Assembly (NCBI GenBank): GCA_934546685.1
Contig: CAKTEB010000065.1
Span: forward strand, 1-13,852
Source: an uncultured Oscillospiraceae bacterium
GTDB lineage: Bacteria; Bacillota; Clostridia; Oscillospirales; Oscillospiraceae
Reading direction: 5' to 3'
Length of the DNA: 13,852 nt
The notes under the pieces are model-generated. The model saw only the letters and a list, made by a program, of their open reading frames with translations, was not told the DNA's origin and made no database searches. Below, piece after piece: positions 7,044 to 13,767 of the stretch (position 1 is its first letter; each line of letters begins with the position of its first letter). Both the position numbers and the translations under genes were made by a program.

Positions 7044-7712
7044 ATGAAAAAACACCTGGGGACCCTGATCTCCGCCATTATGGCCGGCTTCTGCATCGGC
7101 CTGGGCGGCACGATCTTTCTGCGGGTCAAGGACGCGTTTCCGGGCGCAAACATCGTGGCGGCGCTGCTGTTCTCCATCGGCCTGTTCATCATCTGTACCC
7201 GGGGCTACAGCCTATTCACTGGCAAAGCCTGCTACATCTTTGACAACAAGCCCAGCTATCTCATTTCGCTGCTGGTGATCTGGGTAGGCAATCTGCTGGG
7301 CACCGGCATTCTGGCCCTGGTGGAGCGCGCAACGCCCCTGTGTAACCCCGAAACCGGCATGCAGCTGGCGGCCCAGGCCCTGGTGGAGACGAAGATGTCC
7401 TACAGCCTCGTCTCCGTATTTCTGCTGGCCTGCCTGTGCAATATCTTTATCTACCTGGCGGTAAACGGCTACGCCAATATTCCCCATGAAGCAGGCAAAT
7501 ACCTGGCGATTTTTCTGTGCGTCATGGGCTTTATCCTGGCGGGCACGGAGCACTCCATTGCGGATATGTACTATTGGGCCGTATCCGGCGTGCTGTTCTC
7601 CGCCCCAGGCAAGAGCCTCCTGTACCTGGCAGTGATCTCCCTGGGCAACGTGGCGGGCGGCCTGGTATTGCCGCTTCTCGAGAAGCTCCACGGGTATCTT
7701 ACCGCGGAATAA
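7044..7712 (+). CDS. Short formate/nitrite transporter (FNT) family channel
   Basis: 222 residues, an integral membrane protein with six hydrophobic segments. Family members are pentameric channels for small monovalent anions such as formate, nitrite or hydrosulfide. Family features: an early glycine-rich helix (GLGGTIFL, 19-26), the first re-entrant loop as YSLFTGKACY (55-64), GNLLGTGIL (82-90), the second loop with the central His as GTEHSIADMYY (H170), and GNVAGGLVLP near the end. It is well short of FocA (about 285 residues), lacking most of the N- and C-terminal tails. The second-loop Asn of HSIANM is Asp here (D174). The ATG at 7044 is chosen for AAGGAAGGG at 7029-7037; longer in-frame starts have no ribosome binding site and begin inside the upstream terminator. 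The substrate cannot be read from sequence; no formate or nitrite enzyme is nearby. Confidence 0.87.
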   Translation: MKKHLGTLISAIMAGFCIGLGGTIFLRVKDAFPGANIVAALLFSIGLFIICTRGYSLFTGKACYIFDNKPSYLISLLVIWVGNLLGTGILALVERATPLCNPETGMQLAAQALVETKMSYSLVSVFLLACLCNIFIYLAVNGYANIPHEAGKYLAIFLCVMGFILAGTEHSIADMYYWAVSGVLFSAPGKSLLYLAVISLGNVAGGLVLPLLEKLHGYLTAE

Positions 7713-7715
7713 CCA

Positions 7716-7776
7716 CATAAAGCGCAAAATGGACGCACCCGATTGGGCGCGTCCATTTGTTGTGCGATGCTTTATG
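7716..7776. terminator. Bidirectional terminator between convergent genes
   Basis: A 10-bp perfect stem, AAATGGACGC (7727-7736) with GCGTCCATTT (7749-7758). It is extended by outer arms CATAAAGC (7716-7723) and GCTTTATG (7769-7776) after an imperfect middle. The outer right arm covers the stop codon of the minus-strand gene. T-tracts on either side are short. Confidence 0.7.
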
Positions 7777-9865
7777 CCGTTACCACAATGGCGCCGGTGT
7801 AGACCTTTCCAGCCTCGGGAACGATCTCCTGGCCGTCTACGGTGACCTTGCCGCGGATGGCGGAGCCCGCCTCCACCTCCAGCCGAGTCAGGTAGCTCTG
7901 TCCCACGGGAGTCCAGTTGGAGCCCTGCTCCAGCTTCACCCACACGCCGTTGTTGACGGTGGGCGCCGGGGTATTAGTGAGGCCGCCCAGGGCGGTGGCG
8001 TCCTTGGAGATGATGCAGCCCAGGGTGGGAGTCAGCTTCTCCTTGCCGATGACCACCAGGTTCCCCTTCTCGTCATAGTCCGGGGTAAAGTAGAACTTGG
8101 GCTCCGGCATGGGAGGCATACCCTCCATGGAGGGCATCTCCTCCATGGGCGGCATACCGGCCATATCCGGCGCACCCTCGCCCTCGGCGGGCATGGGGGG
8201 CCCGAAAGAGGGCTTGTCCCACTTACCGGCGATCTCGAAGCCCTCGGCATTTACCGGGATCCCACCGAATTCGTTGTCTGCGGGAACCATGTAGTAGGAG
8301 TACTGATCGTGGAGGGCCACGGAGGAGGAGATGGTGCCCTGGATGTCGCAGTCCTTAAAGGTCAGGATCATGTTCTGGCCCCACCAGAGCATGCCCTCGC
8401 CGTTGGTCTCCACGGAAATGCTGTTGAAGAAATTGCCCTCCAGAGCGGTGCCGTTCTTCCGGTTGCAGGAGGTAAAGGTCAGCTGTGGATCCGCGATCAT
8501 GTTCTTCACGTCGAACTTCCGGAACAGCTTCTGATCCTTGCGGTTGTAGTCATAGGGATCGTACTTGGGATCCTTCTCCACAGGCGCGGAGGTATCCAGC
8601 ACCTCAGAGAAGGCCGGGGTGCCCATGCCGGGATCGTCGCAGGTCATGAGCTGGGCAATGACCCCCTTCTCGGAGACGAACTTGCTGTTCTTCACATCGA
8701 TGACCGGAGTGCAGGCCTTCATCAGGAATGCCGCGCCCTGGGTATGGAAGGCGGAGTCGTGCACCTCGGTGATGCCGCATTCCGGGAGCGTAGCGGAGGT
8801 ATCGTCCTTTGCTCCGGGCACATAGCGGACATTGTTGGTCTTATGGTACATGACGCCGTATTTTGTGGTGACATTGCAGCCGTCATACCAGCCCGCGGAG
8901 GCGTGCTCATTGGCCACCACGGCGGCGTAGGTCATGCCGTATTTCTTGGTGGCATAGTCATAGACCAGGCCGGTCTCCGGCAGCTGGGCCTTGAGAGTCC
9001 CGAACAGCTGGGAATCCGCTGCGTTGCCGACGGTGCAGCCGTAGAACCGGTTCCGGCAGCCGCCGATGGAGTAGGTGGCGTAGCAGCTGGGATCGTCGGT
9101 GCCCTCGGTGGTCACGTCGATGACGGAATCCTTCACCTGCATCTCGATGGCATAGGTGCCGAACTCCTTGGTGTCGCCGGTGTCGTCCACAGACAGGACG
9201 CCCCAGCCGTCGGACAAGAGGATATCCTGATCGTAGCTGACATGGCTGTAGCCGTCGCACATGGTAGCCCGGGCGTGGCCGTCGGGGCTGATGCCCAGCA
9301 TCCAGGGGCAGGAGGACATGCCCTCAGCAGCCTGCTCATACTTAGAGCCGTTGGCCTTTATATAGGAGTTCTTCACATTGACGGTGAGGCCGTCCTCGGG
9401 ATGGCTGCCGCCCGCGAATACGCCGTGGCGCACCGCACCGGCCCCCTCAAATACATAGCCCTGAGCCTCCAGCTTGGTCTTGCCGAAAGCGGCAATGCCC
9501 GCGCCGAAGCCCTTAAAGTCGTTGCCGCCGGAGCCGTCGGCGGTCATGGTCAGGTTCTTCACGGCAAAGTCCGTGTCGTTTACCATGACGCCATTAAAAT
9601 ACTTGTTGTCGGAGTCGATGACGCCGCCGGTGACGCCGGAGCCGTCATAGCTGCCGCCGGCGATGGCCTGGGGCACAGACTGATTCTCCCGCACCTTGCC
9701 TCCGTCCACAAACAGGGCCGTCCGATAATTGCAGCTGCCCTTGGTCATGCCGCCCTGGTAGAGGCCGGTGTCCGGGGCGATGGGATCGGTCTCGTAGACC
9801 GCAGCGCCGGGAGTGCCCTCCGGCACCTCCCTGCCGTCCAGCAGATATGTCTTCAGCTTTTCCAT
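7772..9865 (-). CDS. Large beta-helix-like protein of unknown function with a Met-Pro-rich tract
   Basis: 697 residues; no named family recognised. Repeated short strands with NGVMVNDTDFAVKNLTMTADG-like turns, many Gly, Asn and Asp, and periodic phrases such as VKNSYIKANGS, VKDSVIDVTTEG, VKNSKFVSEKG and FKDCDIQGTISSS suggest a right-handed parallel beta-helix, as in pectate-lyase-like or autotransporter-like folds. Residues 568-588 form a (Met-x-x)7 tract in a Pro/Glu-rich linker (556-589), after which a small beta domain completes the protein. It begins MEKLKTYLLDG: no signal peptide, membrane segment or cell-wall anchor is visible, so it is either cytoplasmic or exported unconventionally. 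The start at 9865 has AAGGAG at a good distance; a longer frame starting at 9904 lacks one. It has its own strong promoter. A same-length open frame on the opposite strand is a shadow. Confidence 0.85.
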   Translation of the reverse strand: MEKLKTYLLDGREVPEGTPGAAVYETDPIAPDTGLYQGGMTKGSCNYRTALFVDGGKVRENQSVPQAIAGGSYDGSGVTGGVIDSDNKYFNGVMVNDTDFAVKNLTMTADGSGGNDFKGFGAGIAAFGKTKLEAQGYVFEGAGAVRHGVFAGGSHPEDGLTVNVKNSYIKANGSKYEQAAEGMSSCPWMLGISPDGHARATMCDGYSHVSYDQDILLSDGWGVLSVDDTGDTKEFGTYAIEMQVKDSVIDVTTEGTDDPSCYATYSIGGCRNRFYGCTVGNAADSQLFGTLKAQLPETGLVYDYATKKYGMTYAAVVANEHASAGWYDGCNVTTKYGVMYHKTNNVRYVPGAKDDTSATLPECGITEVHDSAFHTQGAAFLMKACTPVIDVKNSKFVSEKGVIAQLMTCDDPGMGTPAFSEVLDTSAPVEKDPKYDPYDYNRKDQKLFRKFDVKNMIADPQLTFTSCNRKNGTALEGNFFNSISVETNGEGMLWWGQNMILTFKDCDIQGTISSSVALHDQYSYYMVPADNEFGGIPVNAEGFEIAGKWDKPSFGPPMPAEGEGAPDMAGMPPMEEMPSMEGMPPMPEPKFYFTPDYDEKGNLVVIGKEKLTPTLGCIISKDATALGGLTNTPAPTVNNGVWVKLEQGSNWTPVGQSYLTRLEVEAGSAIRGKVTVDGQEIVPEAGKVYTGAIVVTA

Positions 9866-9917
9866 GGTATTTTCTCCTTTCGGGCGCAGAGCTCCGCACC
9901 CCATTGATCTTAGGGCT

Positions 9918-9947
9918 ATTATAAGATATTGTGGACAGAGCCGTCAA
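9918..9947 (-). promoter_or_regulatory. Strong sigma-A promoter of the beta-helix gene
   Basis: On the minus strand, TTGACG (9942-9947), an 18-base spacer and a perfect TATAAT (9918-9923). A 12-bp perfect palindrome TTCGGGCCCGAA (9952-9963) sits 4 bases upstream of the -35. The related stretch CTTTCGGGC at 9950-9958 recurs at 9877-9885 beside the ribosome binding site. Confidence 0.8.
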
Positions 9948-10041
9948 TTCTTTCGGGCCCGAACCATTCAAATCCACCCGGAAAGCACATTCCGAACATC
10001 ACCCAGTTTCTTAAAATTGTGAGAAATTTTCTTGAGAGAGA

Positions 10042-10070
10042 TTGCAGAAAGCATTCTGTTGTGGTATGCT
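10042..10070 (+). promoter_or_regulatory. Promoter of the PAP2-type gene (extended -10)
   Basis: TTGCAG (10042-10047), a 17-base spacer and TATGCT (10065-10070) with TG at 10062-10063. It is followed by a leader of about 40 bases and GAGGA at 10106-10110. Confidence 0.6.
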
Positions 10071-10117
10071 TACTCATACATTTCTGAGATCACCCATAAT
10101 ACTGCGAGGAACCTTTT

Positions 10118-10789
10118 ATGGAAGATACCAAAATTGTAAATTACCGGGATCTGAATATTCGTACCTTAAACGAGCCCCGGTACGCGCATCTGAAGCTGCT
10201 GCTGTTCTGGCCCTGCTTCGGCATCGTGTTTTATATTCTGGAGCGTGTGTGGATCCGCCCGGAATACCACATCATGTTCTGTCCCCTGGACGACCACATC
10301 CCCTTCTGCGAGTGGTTCGTACTGCCCTATTTTCTCTGGTTCATCTTTATTATCTTCATGCACATCTACACCCTTCTATATGATGTGCCCACCTTTAAGA
10401 AGTTCATCCGCTATCTGGCCATCACCTATTGGGCCTCTGTGGCAGTGTACATCCTCTATCCCAACTGTCAGGAGTTCCGGCCCGTGGAATTCGTCCGGGG
10501 CAACTGGATGGTCCATGTGGTGCAGTTTCTCTACAGCTTCGACACCAACACCAACGTCTGCCCCTCCCTCCACGTGGTGGGCTCCATGGCCGTGATGTTT
10601 GCCGCCTGGAACAGCCGCCACTTCTCCACCCGGGGCTGGAAGATCGTCTTTGGGCTGCTGGCCTTCCTGATTTCCATCTCCACGGTGTTCCTGCGGCAGC
10701 ATTCCGTATTGGATCTGCTGGCGGCGCTGCCCATCTGCCTGATTGCCTACTATGTGGTGTATCGGTGGCCGGAAAAGAACATACCATAG
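10118..10789 (+). CDS. PAP2-superfamily membrane phosphatase/phosphotransferase
   Basis: 223 residues, with about six hydrophobic segments. PAP2 enzymes remove or transfer phosphate on lipid phosphates, with the active site at the outer membrane face. Seen: the C2 motif as NVCPSLHV (P149, S150, H152) and the C3 motif as STVFLRQHSVLD with the nucleophile H195 and D199. The usual C3 arginine position is Thr (T189), as in the AUR1/inositol-phosphotransferase-like subgroup (KQHYxxD type). The C1 motif KxxxxxxRP is not evident; WIRPEY at 45-50 is the nearest fragment. The start at ATG 10118 follows GAGGA. It is monocistronic, with its own promoter and terminator. The substrate is unknown; undecaprenyl or phosphatidic acid phosphate, or a phospholipid head-group transfer, are all possible. 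A few residues from the usual catalytic set are absent, so activity is likely but not certain. Confidence 0.88.
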   Translation: MEDTKIVNYRDLNIRTLNEPRYAHLKLLLFWPCFGIVFYILERVWIRPEYHIMFCPLDDHIPFCEWFVLPYFLWFIFIIFMHIYTLLYDVPTFKKFIRYLAITYWASVAVYILYPNCQEFRPVEFVRGNWMVHVVQFLYSFDTNTNVCPSLHVVGSMAVMFAAWNSRHFSTRGWKIVFGLLAFLISISTVFLRQHSVLDLLAALPICLIAYYVVYRWPEKNIP

Positions 10790-10797
10790 AACATCAT

Positions 10798-10827
10798 GTC
10801 CGGAGCGGTCTGCTCCGGACGTTTTCT
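10798..10827 (+). terminator. Terminator of the PAP2-type gene
   Basis: A 9-bp perfect GC-rich stem (GTCCGGAGC at 10798-10806 with GCTCCGGAC at 10812-10820), a 5-base loop, then GTTTTCTT. It lies 8 bases after the stop codon. Confidence 0.88.
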
Positions 10828-10891
10828 TGCCTATAAAACATATTTTTTCTGTCTGTTTCATATATTTTTATTTCATACATTAAAGAGGTAC

Positions 10892-10920
10892 TTGACATTT
10901 CCATAAAATAAGCATAGAAT
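10892..10920 (+). promoter_or_regulatory. Strong promoter of the amino acid ABC importer operon
   Basis: A perfect -35 TTGACA (10892-10897), a 17-base spacer and TAGAAT (10915-10920). A near-palindrome GTTAGCTAGCAAAC (10925-10938, only one base pair unmatched) overlaps the predicted start near 10927 and could be an operator. A leader hairpin follows (10933-10941 with 10954-10962, 9 bp with one G-T pair, 12-base loop). Confidence 0.8.
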
Positions 10921-10998
10921 GACAGTTAGCTAGCAAACTGGCCCGGAGTCCCGCCGGTTTGCCTCCACGAATATCATTTGAGAAAAGAGGAAAACACC

Positions 10999-12057
10999 AT
11001 GAAAACAGCATTCTGGAAGCGTCTTGCCTCCGCTGCCCTGGCCATTATGATGGTGGGCAGCCTTACCGCCTGCGGCGGCAGCGGCTCCACCGCGGAGAGC
11101 ACCCCCGCCGAGTCCCAGGAGGCCCAGGCCTCCGTCACGTTCGAGACCGTTACCGAGGCCCCCACGGAGGCCCCTGCCGTTGCTCCCGCCTCTGACGCGG
11201 AGGAGGCCGGCTCCGCCGCCGAGGCCCCCACAGCCTCCGAGGATCTGAAGGAAAAATGGGCATCCCTGAAGGGCAAGACCCTGAAGGTCGCCACCAGCGG
11301 CCAGCAGGCCGGCTGGAGCCAGGACGACGGCAACGGCGGCGTAGAGGGCATGGACATCGACGTGATGGAGTACATCTGCGACTACTACGGCATCAACCTG
11401 GAGTGGATCGTGGCCGATCCCACCGGCATCTGGGGCATGCTCCAGAGCGGTGAGGCCGACACCATCGCCTGCGTCACCACTGTCAACGAGGATCGTCTGG
11501 GCGCTTACTGGTTCACCAACACCTACGCCTGGGAGTCCTACTGCATCGTCTCCCGCACCGAGGACGGCGTGCCTGAGGCCGGCGATCTCGATTTCTGGGA
11601 CGGCAAGACCATCTGCACCCCCGCCGGCTCCAACCCCGCTCTGATCCTGGAGGACATCATCGCCCAGGAGGCTGAGAAGGGCGTCACCATCAACGCCGTC
11701 TACCCCGACTCCTCCGCAGTTCTGATCCAGAACGTGGTGAACAAGGAGACCGACGGCGCCCTGATGTGCACCTCCACCTGCGCCTACAAGGTTCGTGATC
11801 TGGGCTACTCCGACACCCTGACCATTCAGGACATCCAGTGGAAGAACATGCCCATCGTCTACGCCTTCAACCGCGTGGAGGAGAACAAGGATACCATCCT
11901 GGCCATCAATGATCTGCTGGACCAGATGCACCAGGACGGCACTCTGTCTGAGCTGTCCAACAAGTGGTTTGAAATGGATATCACCAATGTCCCCGACGGC
12001 GAGGTCAACTATGTGACCACCACCGGCGAGGACGCTTGGCAGAGCAACGAGGGCTAA
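10999..12057 (+). CDS. Amino acid ABC transporter substrate-binding lipoprotein
   Basis: 352 residues. Binds a polar amino acid outside the membrane and delivers it to the permease/ATPase encoded next. Seen: a lipoprotein signal peptide (MKTAFWKRLASAALAIMM...) ending in the lipobox LTAC with lipidated C25. A linker of about 56 residues (26-81), rich in Ala, Glu, Thr and Pro and almost free of basic residues, follows. The type-3 solute-binding domain begins near TLKVAT (94-99). Ligand-site landmarks: MDIDVMEYI (118-126), the carboxylate-binding Arg in VNEDRL (R166, equivalent to R77 of HisJ) and the Asp in ETDGAL (D252). Both are retained, which fits an amino acid ligand. The start at ATG 10999 follows AAAGAGG; a TTG seven codons earlier has no ribosome binding site. 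The exact ligand (Gln, Glu, Cys, Arg and others) cannot be told. Confidence 0.93.
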   Translation: MKTAFWKRLASAALAIMMVGSLTACGGSGSTAESTPAESQEAQASVTFETVTEAPTEAPAVAPASDAEEAGSAAEAPTASEDLKEKWASLKGKTLKVATSGQQAGWSQDDGNGGVEGMDIDVMEYICDYYGINLEWIVADPTGIWGMLQSGEADTIACVTTVNEDRLGAYWFTNTYAWESYCIVSRTEDGVPEAGDLDFWDGKTICTPAGSNPALILEDIIAQEAEKGVTINAVYPDSSAVLIQNVVNKETDGALMCTSTCAYKVRDLGYSDTLTIQDIQWKNMPIVYAFNRVEENKDTILAINDLLDQMHQDGTLSELSNKWFEMDITNVPDGEVNYVTTTGEDAWQSNEG

Positions 12058-12078
12058 ATTTTATCAGCCTTGAAATTC

Positions 12079-12111
12079 AGAAAAACCGGAGGCACCCCCT
12101 CCGGTTTTTCT
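12079..12111 (+). terminator. Internal terminator/attenuator between binding protein and permease
   Basis: A perfect 14-bp stem (12079-12092 with 12098-12111; core ACCGGAGG/CCTCCGGT) with a 5-base loop; the T-run TTTTT forms part of the right arm. No clear promoter is visible in the 44 bases before the permease, so the downstream genes are probably read by partial read-through. Confidence 0.8.
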
Positions 12112-12155
12112 AAAAATATGTTTCTATCTCAGTATCAAACAACGGAGGTGTCCCC

Positions 12156-12824
12156 GTGTATCGTTTTGCACCTGAATATTTCTTCGAGGCCTTCGGGCCC
12201 ATTTTAGGCTGTCTCAAAATGACCGCTGTGATCACCCTGTGTTCCTTCGCCCTGGCCTTTGTGCTGGCCATTATCCTGGCGCTGCTGGCCATGATGAAGA
12301 ACCGGGTGGTGCAGGTGATTTTGAAGTTCTGGCTGAGCCTGTTCCGGGGTACCCCGCTGATCGCCCAGCTGTTTCTGTTCGTCTACGGCGTATTTCCCCT
12401 GCTGCCCGGTGGCTCCAGCCTGAGTCTGGAGGCCAAGGCCGTGCTGTGCCTGGCCCTCAGTTACTCCGCCTTTATGGCCGAGACCATCCGAGGTGCCATC
12501 CAGTCCGTGGACAAGGGGCAGATGGAGGCCTGCATCACCTGCGGCATGACCACCCTCCAGGGCTATACCCATGTGGTGCTGCCCCAGGCCTTCCGGCTGG
12601 CCATCCCCTCTCTGGCCAATAACTTCATCGAGTGCTTCAAGGGCTCTGCCCTTTGCTCCATGGTGGGCGTCAAGGACATGATGCTCCAGGCGAAAATGCT
12701 GGCCAACAAGTCCTACCGCTTTATGGAGGTCTATCTCTGCGTGCTGCTGCTCTACTGGATCATCAACATGGTCTTCGTGGCCATCCAGAAGGTCATCGAG
12801 CAGAAGGCCAACGCGAAATACTAA
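12156..12824 (+). CDS. Amino acid ABC transporter permease
   Basis: 222 residues, the usual size for the HisM/GlnP family, with about five membrane segments. It forms the channel of the importer as a homodimer and contacts the ATPase through its EAA loop. Seen: the family signature FRGTPLIAQLFL (63-74), ETIRGAIQSVDKGQMEA with the EAA motif continuing CGMTTLQGYTHVVLPQAF (E124, A125, G130, P143), and a C-terminal helix. It starts at GTG 12156 behind a perfect GGAGGTG at 12144-12150; no ATG with a ribosome binding site is nearby. It is followed 12 bases after its stop by the ATPase gene, which places both in one transcript. Only one permease gene is present, so a homodimer is inferred. Confidence 0.95.
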   Translation: MYRFAPEYFFEAFGPILGCLKMTAVITLCSFALAFVLAIILALLAMMKNRVVQVILKFWLSLFRGTPLIAQLFLFVYGVFPLLPGGSSLSLEAKAVLCLALSYSAFMAETIRGAIQSVDKGQMEACITCGMTTLQGYTHVVLPQAFRLAIPSLANNFIECFKGSALCSMVGVKDMMLQAKMLANKSYRFMEVYLCVLLLYWIINMVFVAIQKVIEQKANAKY

Positions 12825-12836
12825 GGAGGCGTCCCC

Positions 12837-13577
12837 ATGATCCGATATGAGAATGTACATAAGGTCTTCGGTGACGTGGAGGTGCTCAAGGGCATCAGCT
12901 TCGAGATCCCCACAGGCAAGGTGGTCTGCATTCTGGGCCCCTCCGGCTCCGGCAAGACTACCCTGCTCCGGTGCACCAACTATCTAGAGACCCCCACCCA
13001 GGGCATCATCACCGTAGGCGATCAGACCATCGACGCCCAGCACCACACCAAAAAGGACATCCAGGAGATCCGCAAGCACTCCACCATGGTCTTCCAGAAC
13101 TACAACCTGTTTCGGAACAAGACCGCCCTGGAGAACGTCATGGCAGGTCTCACCATCGTCCAGAAGCAGTCCAAGGCCCAGGCCAAGGAGGCTGCGGAGC
13201 ACTACCTGAACCTGGTGGGCATGGGAGACCGGATGAATTACTATCCCTCTCAGCTCTCCGGTGGCCAGCAGCAGCGGGTGGGCATCGCCCGGGCCCTGGC
13301 CCTGAAGCCCCACGCCATTTTGTTCGACGAGCCCACGGCGGCCCTGGATCCGGAACTGGTGGGCGAGGTGCTCTCCACCATGAAGACCGTGGCCCAGACC
13401 GGCATCACCATGGCCGTGGTCACCCACGAGATGGGCTTTGCCCGGGAGGTGGCCGACCGGGTGGTGTTTATGGACGGCGGCGTTGTGGTGGAGCAGGGCG
13501 AGCCCCACGAGGTCTTCGACCATCCCCAGAATCCCCGCACCCGACAGTTTCTGCGGGCCGTGGATCAAAAAGAATGA
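12837..13577 (+). CDS. Polar amino acid ABC transporter ATP-binding protein
   Basis: 246 residues, the ATPase that powers the importer from the cytoplasmic face. All motifs are present: Walker A GPSGSGKTT (34-42), Q-loop Q87 in VFQNYNLF, signature LSGGQQQR (140-147), Walker B ILFDEPT (D164, E165), D-loop ALDP (169-172) and H-loop H197 in VVTHEM. This places it in the HisP/GlnQ family. It starts at ATG 12837 with AAGGAGG ahead; the ribosome binding site overlaps the region just after the permease stop, which suggests coupled translation. It ends at 13577. No convincing terminator follows before the rplU promoter, so some read-through into rplU is possible. Confidence 0.96.
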   Translation: MIRYENVHKVFGDVEVLKGISFEIPTGKVVCILGPSGSGKTTLLRCTNYLETPTQGIITVGDQTIDAQHHTKKDIQEIRKHSTMVFQNYNLFRNKTALENVMAGLTIVQKQSKAQAKEAAEHYLNLVGMGDRMNYYPSQLSGGQQQRVGIARALALKPHAILFDEPTAALDPELVGEVLSTMKTVAQTGITMAVVTHEMGFAREVADRVVFMDGGVVVEQGEPHEVFDHPQNPRTRQFLRAVDQKE

Positions 13578-13646
13578 TCTGCTTTGTCCGCCTGTGCTCC
13601 CTCCTGTATGGGGTTCCCCTTATTTTCGAAAAATTCGGATTTTCTA

Positions 13647-13675
13647 TTGACACCTAGCGTCCGAAATGGTATAAT
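13647..13675 (+). promoter_or_regulatory. Perfect-consensus promoter of rplU
   Basis: TTGACA (13647-13652), a 17-base spacer and TATAAT (13670-13675), with no mismatch to the sigma-A consensus. Transcription should start near 13682. Confidence 0.92.
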
Positions 13676-13679
13676 CGAC

Positions 13680-13767
13680 AAGCCGCATTGAAGAGGCTTC
13701 TATCAGTGTGCCCTTTTTCGGGTACCGCCTCCAGAGCGAGACTATTATAAAGGCAGGTGCAAAGCAC
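13680..13767 (+). promoter_or_regulatory. Probable ribosomal protein L21 leader
   Basis: The transcribed leader of about 86 bases contains two hairpins: AAGCC (13680-13684) with GGCTT (13695-13699), and GTGCCC (13708-13713) with GGGTAC (13720-13725). A single-stranded-looking GAGCGAGAC and then AGGCAGGTG before the start follow. Position, length and order fit the firmicute L21 leader, which lets the operon's own protein limit its expression. The match is from memory of the family, not a covariance search. Confidence 0.6.

Noticed and set aside
7757..9907. A 716-codon plus-strand frame covering the whole beta-helix gene
   Set aside because: It is His/Gly/Leu/Val-rich in the manner of antisense frames in GC-rich DNA and has no ribosome binding site or promoter. 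The minus-strand gene has both and a protein-like composition.
13600..13645. A terminator after the ABC ATPase gene
   Set aside because: Only very short pairings (GGG-GTTC-CCC and CGAA-AAA-TTCG) are present, too weak to call.
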